Positions 60,130 through 64,000 of a stretch of DNA of 64,000 nt are shown piece after piece. A model generated the notes under the pieces. That model had not been told where the DNA came from, made no database searches, and saw only the letters and a list, made by a program, of their open reading frames with translations. The DNA comes from Ga0077555 sp046154645 (GTDB taxonomy: Bacteria; Pseudomonadota; Alphaproteobacteria; Rhizobiales; Hyphomicrobiaceae). The DNA is taken from assembly GCA_046154645.1 (NCBI GenBank), contig JBJXDZ010000109.1, positions 9,862 to 73,861 of the forward strand, given 5' to 3'. The translations under genes and the position numbers were made by a program. How positions within the stretch are numbered: position 1 is the stretch's first letter; each line of letters begins with the position of its first letter.

Positions 60130-61347
60130 ATGACAGAGCTCACCGGCCTCGAGGCCATGGTCAAGGGCCACATCATCTCGCCGTTCACGCGCCTGCGCCG
60201 CCTGCTGGAAAACGTGCCGCCAGGCCATGCCAAGCCGATCGAGATGACGGCCGGTGACCCCAAGGAGGTGATGCCCGGCTTCGTGGTGGACCGGATCGCG
60301 GAAGCCAAGCAGACGCTCGGCAGCTATCCCTTGACGCGGGGCCAAGAAAATCTGCGCCAGACCATCGGCACCTGGATCGAACGCCGCTACGGCATCGCCG
60401 GCAAGGTCGATGCGCTGCGCGAGGTGCTGCCAACCAACGGCTCCCGCGAGGGCTTGTTCTACGCCATCCTGCCGGCGGTCGGCCGCAAGCGCGTCAACGG
60501 CAAGCCCGTCGTACTTCTGCCGAACCCCTATTATCATGCCTACTACGGCTCAGCCTCGGCCGTGAATGCCGAGGTGGTGTTCCTCGACGCCACCGAGGCC
60601 ACCGGCCACATGCCCGATCTCGAGGCCCTCGAGAAGATGACCGACGTGCTCGAGCGCACAGTGGCGTTCTATCTGTGCTCGCCGGCCAACCCGCAGGGCG
60701 CCGTCGGCAGCACCGCTTATGTGCGCAAGGCCCTGGCACTCGCCCGCAAGTACGACTTCATGCTGTTCTTCGACGAGTGCTACTCGGAGATCTACACTGG
60801 CGAGCCACCGACCGGCGGGCTCCAAGTTGCAGCTGCGACGCCGGAAAAATTCAAGAACGTGGTCGTCTTCAATTCGTTGTCCAAGCGCTCGAATCTGCCG
60901 GGCCTGCGCTCGGGTTTCGTTGCCGGCGACGGGGATTTCATCGAAACCCTGGCTGAGGTGCGCAACCTGACCGGGCCGCAGATGCCCGGCATCATCCAGC
61001 ATGCCTCGATCGCGGTGTGGTCGGAGGAGCAGCATGTCGCCGTCATCCGGCAGGCCTACCGGGCCAAGTTCGACCTGTGCGACGAGTTGCTGAAAGGGCG
61101 TATGGGCTACCACCGTCCCGCCGGCGGATTTTTCCTGTGGCTCGATATGAGCCATCTCGGCGGCGGCGTTGAGGCGACGGTAACCCTATGGAAACAGTGT
61201 GGTGTCAAGGTGGTTCCTGGCGCCTACCTGGCCCAGCCGAACCGCGAGGGTGTGAACCCTGGCGAGCGCTACGTCCGTGTGGCGCTGGTGCATCCGTTGG
61301 CCACGATCAGGGAGGCACTCGAACGTGTCGTATCTTTCAAGGCGTAA
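60130..61347 (+). CDS. Class I/II PLP-dependent aminotransferase (DapC-like)
   Basis: A 405-residue fold-type I aminotransferase. The PLP lysine is in FNSLSKRSNLPGLRSGFV. Other motifs are PTNGSREGLFY, LLPNPYYHAYYGSA, LCSPANPQGAVG and FFDECYSEIYTGEPP. The pattern is close to N-succinyldiaminopimelate and related aminotransferases (DapC), which would serve lysine and peptidoglycan synthesis. This assignment is tentative. It is 18 bp upstream of ftsK, so the two are likely transcribed together. Confidence 0.85.
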   Translation: MTELTGLEAMVKGHIISPFTRLRRLLENVPPGHAKPIEMTAGDPKEVMPGFVVDRIAEAKQTLGSYPLTRGQENLRQTIGTWIERRYGIAGKVDALREVLPTNGSREGLFYAILPAVGRKRVNGKPVVLLPNPYYHAYYGSASAVNAEVVFLDATEATGHMPDLEALEKMTDVLERTVAFYLCSPANPQGAVGSTAYVRKALALARKYDFMLFFDECYSEIYTGEPPTGGLQVAAATPEKFKNVVVFNSLSKRSNLPGLRSGFVAGDGDFIETLAEVRNLTGPQMPGIIQHASIAVWSEEQHVAVIRQAYRAKFDLCDELLKGRMGYHRPAGGFFLWLDMSHLGGGVEATVTLWKQCGVKVVPGAYLAQPNREGVNPGERYVRVALVHPLATIREALERVVSFKA

Positions 61348-61365
61348 CCCCGGTCCACAGCGTAC

Positions 61366-63930
61366 ATGTCGGTTGAGCGTTTCAGTCCAGATCCGCAGCC
61401 GCTGCTTCTCGACAGTGTCGAGGACCGGCTTGTGGGATTATTGCTGAAAGCGGCAGGTCTCCTGCTGCTGCTGTCAGCCGTCGTGCTCTGGCTCTCCCTC
61501 GCCACCTGGTCAGCCCAGGATCCAAGCCTCACGCATGCCACCAGCGGCCTCACGCGCAACTGGCTGGGCCCGCTTGGCGCCATCGTTGCCGACCTGCTGC
61601 TGCAGACGCTCGGCTTTGCAGCCATCTTCGTGCCGCTCGGCCTGGCGCTGCCCGGTCTCGAACTCTATCAGCATCGCCGGATCAGCGGGCTGAAACTGCG
61701 CCTCGGGCTGTTCCCCGTCGCCATTCTGGCCCTGGCCGGCGCCTTCGGCTCGTTGCCGGCTCCCGGCAGCTGGCCGCTCAATCACAGCCTCGGCGGCATC
61801 CTCGGTGACATGGCGTTTGGCGCCGTCTCAGGCCTGCTGGCCGTCATCAATCCGGCGCGTGCCGGCGCAGCGAGCGGCCTCCTGTTGTTTGCCGGTGGCA
61901 TGTGCCTGCTGTCGTCGGGTCTGGGTCTCGGCCAGCGCGAATGGTCACTGCTGTGGCAGTCGAGTCCGCGCGCCGCTGGCACATCTGCTGCTAGCGCGAC
62001 TGGCATCCTGGGGCGCCTGCTGGGATGGCTGCCGCAACGGACGCGTCACACCCCGATGCCAGAGCGCGAACCGGCAACCGCCGATACGCGCGCGGCAAAA
62101 GATGTGCCGGCGCCGACCGCCCCGTCACCTGTCACCGAGCACACCTTCTACCGCGAAGCCGATGCTCGCGAGCCCGCCGAGGTCTACGAGCCGCCGGCCC
62201 CGCGTGCGCCTGCACGGCGCCCTGTCAGCGAGCCGCAACGCACGCCCAATCTGCATCTGGGCGAGCCTGATGCCGACACCGGTTTCGATCGCTCGACCGA
62301 GCAGGCGAGCCGCGCCATGGCCGAACGCTTCGCTCCCGCCCGCGACTCCTTCGCCCCCAAGCCGCGCTCGGCCGCTGAGATCATCGGCAGCCTGATCTCC
62401 TTCCGTCCCTCGGGCGAAACACCCTGGAAGAAGCCGTCGCTCAACCTGTTGAAGCGGCCGACCGTCCAGCGTCCGGGGGCCGAGTTCACGCAGCCCGTCC
62501 TGCGTGGCAGCGCACGTTTGCTTGAGGATGTGCTCAACGATTTCGGCATCAAAGGCGAGGTCAAGGATATCCGCCCCGGCCCCGTCGTGACGCTATTCGA
62601 GATGGAACCCGCGCGCGGCGTCAAGTCGGCACGTGTCATCGCGCTCGCAGACGATATCGCCCGCTCCATGAGTGCCACCTCCGCCCGCGTCGCCATCGTG
62701 CCCGGCCGCAACGCCATTGGCATAGAGTTGCCGAACGTGCGCCGTGAAACCGTGCTGCTGCGCGAGCTGCTCGAAACCGAGGCCTGGCGCGCCAGCGATG
62801 CACAACTGCCGATCACGCTGGGCAAGGGCATCGGCGGCGAGCCGGTCATTGCCGATCTGGCGCGCATGCCACATCTGCTGGTTGCCGGCACCACCGGCTC
62901 GGGCAAATCGGTCGGCGTCAACGCCATGATCCTGTCGCTGCTCTATCGCCTGTCGCCGGCCGAGTGCCGCTTCCTGATGATCGATCCGAAGATGCTGGAG
63001 CTGTCGGTCTACAACGGCATCCCGCATCTGTTGGCCCCCGTCGTCACCGATCCGCATCGCGCTGCGGCAGCCCTCGGCTGGGCCGTGTCTGAGATGGAGG
63101 AACGCTACAAGCGCATGGCCCAGCTCGGCGTGCGCAACATCGAGATCTTCAACAACCGCATCAAGAACGCCAAGAAGCGCGGCGAATTGGTGGGCCGCAC
63201 CGTGCAGACTGGTTTCGATGCACAGACCGGCGAGCCGATCTATGCCAAGGAGCAAGGCGACAGCGAGCCGATGCCCTATATCGTCATCGTCGTCGACGAG
63301 TTCGCCGACCTGATGATCGTCGCCGGCAAGGAGGTCGAGGCGGCCGTGCAGCGGTTGGCGCAGATGGCGCGGGCGGCCGGCATTCATCTCATCATGGCGA
63401 CGCAGCGCCCGAGCGTCGACGTGGTCACCGGCACCATCAAGGCCAATTTCCCGACCCGCATCAGCTTCAAGGTGGCCTCCCGCATCGACAGCCGGACCAT
63501 TCTCAACGAGCAGGGCGCCGAGCAGCTGCTCGGCCAGGGCGACATGCTGTATTCGGCCGGCGGCGGCCAGGTGCTGCGCGTGCACGGCGCCTTCGTCGCC
63601 GACGAGGAGGTCGAGACCATCACCCGCTTCCTGCGCGAGCAGGGCGAGCCACGCTATATCGAGGGCATCACCGACGACGCGAGCGCTCCCGACAGCAGCC
63701 CGCAGGCGGCCGCCGCGGAGACCGCCGACGACATCTACGACAAGGCCGTGGCCATCGTGCTGCGCGATCGCAAGGCCTCGACCAGCTACCTGCAGCGCCG
63801 CCTGTCGATCGGCTACAACCGCGCCGCCGACCTGATCGAGCGGATGGAGGCGGACGGCATCGTCGGGCCGGCCAACTCCGTCGGCAAGCGTGACATCCTG
63901 GCCGCCGGGACCGCCGCCGACGCGGCGTGA
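61366..63930 (+). CDS. ftsK: DNA translocase FtsK
   Basis: An 854-residue septal DNA pump. Four membrane spans occupy residues ~25-200. A Pro/Ala/Arg-rich linker runs to ~370. The motor has Walker A G508-TTGSGKS515 and Walker B VIVVDE (D644-E645). The C-terminal gamma winged-helix domain (DIYDKAVAIVLRDRKASTSYLQRRLSIGYNRAADLIERME) reads KOPS sites and activates XerCD. It segregates chromosome ends at division. ATG 61366 lies 18 bp after the aminotransferase stop. It is complete. Confidence 0.97.
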   Translation: MSVERFSPDPQPLLLDSVEDRLVGLLLKAAGLLLLLSAVVLWLSLATWSAQDPSLTHATSGLTRNWLGPLGAIVADLLLQTLGFAAIFVPLGLALPGLELYQHRRISGLKLRLGLFPVAILALAGAFGSLPAPGSWPLNHSLGGILGDMAFGAVSGLLAVINPARAGAASGLLLFAGGMCLLSSGLGLGQREWSLLWQSSPRAAGTSAASATGILGRLLGWLPQRTRHTPMPEREPATADTRAAKDVPAPTAPSPVTEHTFYREADAREPAEVYEPPAPRAPARRPVSEPQRTPNLHLGEPDADTGFDRSTEQASRAMAERFAPARDSFAPKPRSAAEIIGSLISFRPSGETPWKKPSLNLLKRPTVQRPGAEFTQPVLRGSARLLEDVLNDFGIKGEVKDIRPGPVVTLFEMEPARGVKSARVIALADDIARSMSATSARVAIVPGRNAIGIELPNVRRETVLLRELLETEAWRASDAQLPITLGKGIGGEPVIADLARMPHLLVAGTTGSGKSVGVNAMILSLLYRLSPAECRFLMIDPKMLELSVYNGIPHLLAPVVTDPHRAAAALGWAVSEMEERYKRMAQLGVRNIEIFNNRIKNAKKRGELVGRTVQTGFDAQTGEPIYAKEQGDSEPMPYIVIVVDEFADLMIVAGKEVEAAVQRLAQMARAAGIHLIMATQRPSVDVVTGTIKANFPTRISFKVASRIDSRTILNEQGAEQLLGQGDMLYSAGGGQVLRVHGAFVADEEVETITRFLREQGEPRYIEGITDDASAPDSSPQAAAAETADDIYDKAVAIVLRDRKASTSYLQRRLSIGYNRAADLIERMEADGIVGPANSVGKRDILAAGTAADAA

Positions 63931-64000
63931 GCGCAGGCGGGGCCCTGCAAGCGCCGTTCACGCAACTGCGCCCCCGACCCCGTCAGCGGAAAAACACCAG
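63931..64000. other. Region after ftsK at window end
   Basis: Seventy bases with no visible gene or terminator. Confidence 0.4.

Overview
This window is GC-rich DNA, densely coded on both strands, most likely from an alphaproteobacterium of the Hyphomicrobiales (Rhizobiales) type. The grounds are the Asp-type (Mg-class) HemB, the CoxG-like, DUF4189 and Tct/Bug families, and a start of PurB (MIPRYS) and an aminotransferase-ftsK pair that fit that group. This placement is an inference from family content. I see no rRNA, tRNA, CRISPR array, prophage or insertion sequence.

Layout. (1) 1-8.3 kb: a 2OG-Fe(II) oxygenase diverges from a CoxG-like/ThDP enzyme pair. Then come an MFS exporter, a P1 (DmpA-type) peptidase, a small membrane protein, a Phd/VapC toxin-antitoxin module with a palindromic operator, and a 3-hydroxyisobutyrate dehydrogenase-like enzyme. 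(2) 8.3-16.7 kb: a membrane GT2 glycosyltransferase, an orphan periplasmic solute-binding protein, an O6-alkylguanine repair methyltransferase, two LLM flavin oxidoreductases around a peptidoglycan-binding/DUF4189 secreted protein, an aldo/keto reductase and an alpha/beta hydrolase with an altered catalytic His position. (3) 17.3-23.4 kb: one very large gene (about 2025 codons) for an animal-type heme peroxidase fused to RTX calcium-binding repeats, the architecture of the Mn(II)-oxidising MopA proteins. (4) 23.4-32.6 kb: a probable extracellular glycan acylation locus. It has an alpha/alpha-toroid-like protein, an SGNH (AlgJ/AlgX-like) protein, an MBOAT O-acyltransferase, a SAM methyltransferase and an FkbH-type HAD protein, but no acyl carrier protein.

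(5) 32.8-36.6 kb: a sugar-acid type catabolic block. An enolase-superfamily dehydratase and an FAH/MhpD-type hydratase diverge from a TctC/Bug binding protein and an EthD-like protein. (6) 37-44.2 kb: purB, DUF2809, several uncharacterised proteins and kup. (7) 44.4-51.8 kb: an MFS transporter, BenE, TctB-TctA, a Cys-rich membrane protein and CorA. (8) 51.9-64 kb: a LivH-type permease with an extra exported N-terminal domain, overlapping hemB. Then follow a GMC oxidoreductase plus LLM monooxygenase pair, an aldo/keto reductase, a VOC protein, and an aminotransferase followed by ftsK.

Two interspersed repeat families run through the intergenic gaps. R1 is a 26-nt palindrome (arms GGGGTCAGACCC/GGGTCTGACCCC), present in about five clear copies. 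One copy lies inside the CoxG-like coding sequence and one supplies the last codons and stop of an MFS gene. R2 is a 120-170-nt element with G/C-rich palindromic ends, in five copies. A perfect 70-bp direct duplication brackets one R1 copy at 36.6 kb. The most promising leads are the MopA-like peroxidase with its C-terminal ~40-residue repeats, the FkbH/MBOAT/SGNH glycan-modification locus, and the R1 element acting as protein-coding sequence.
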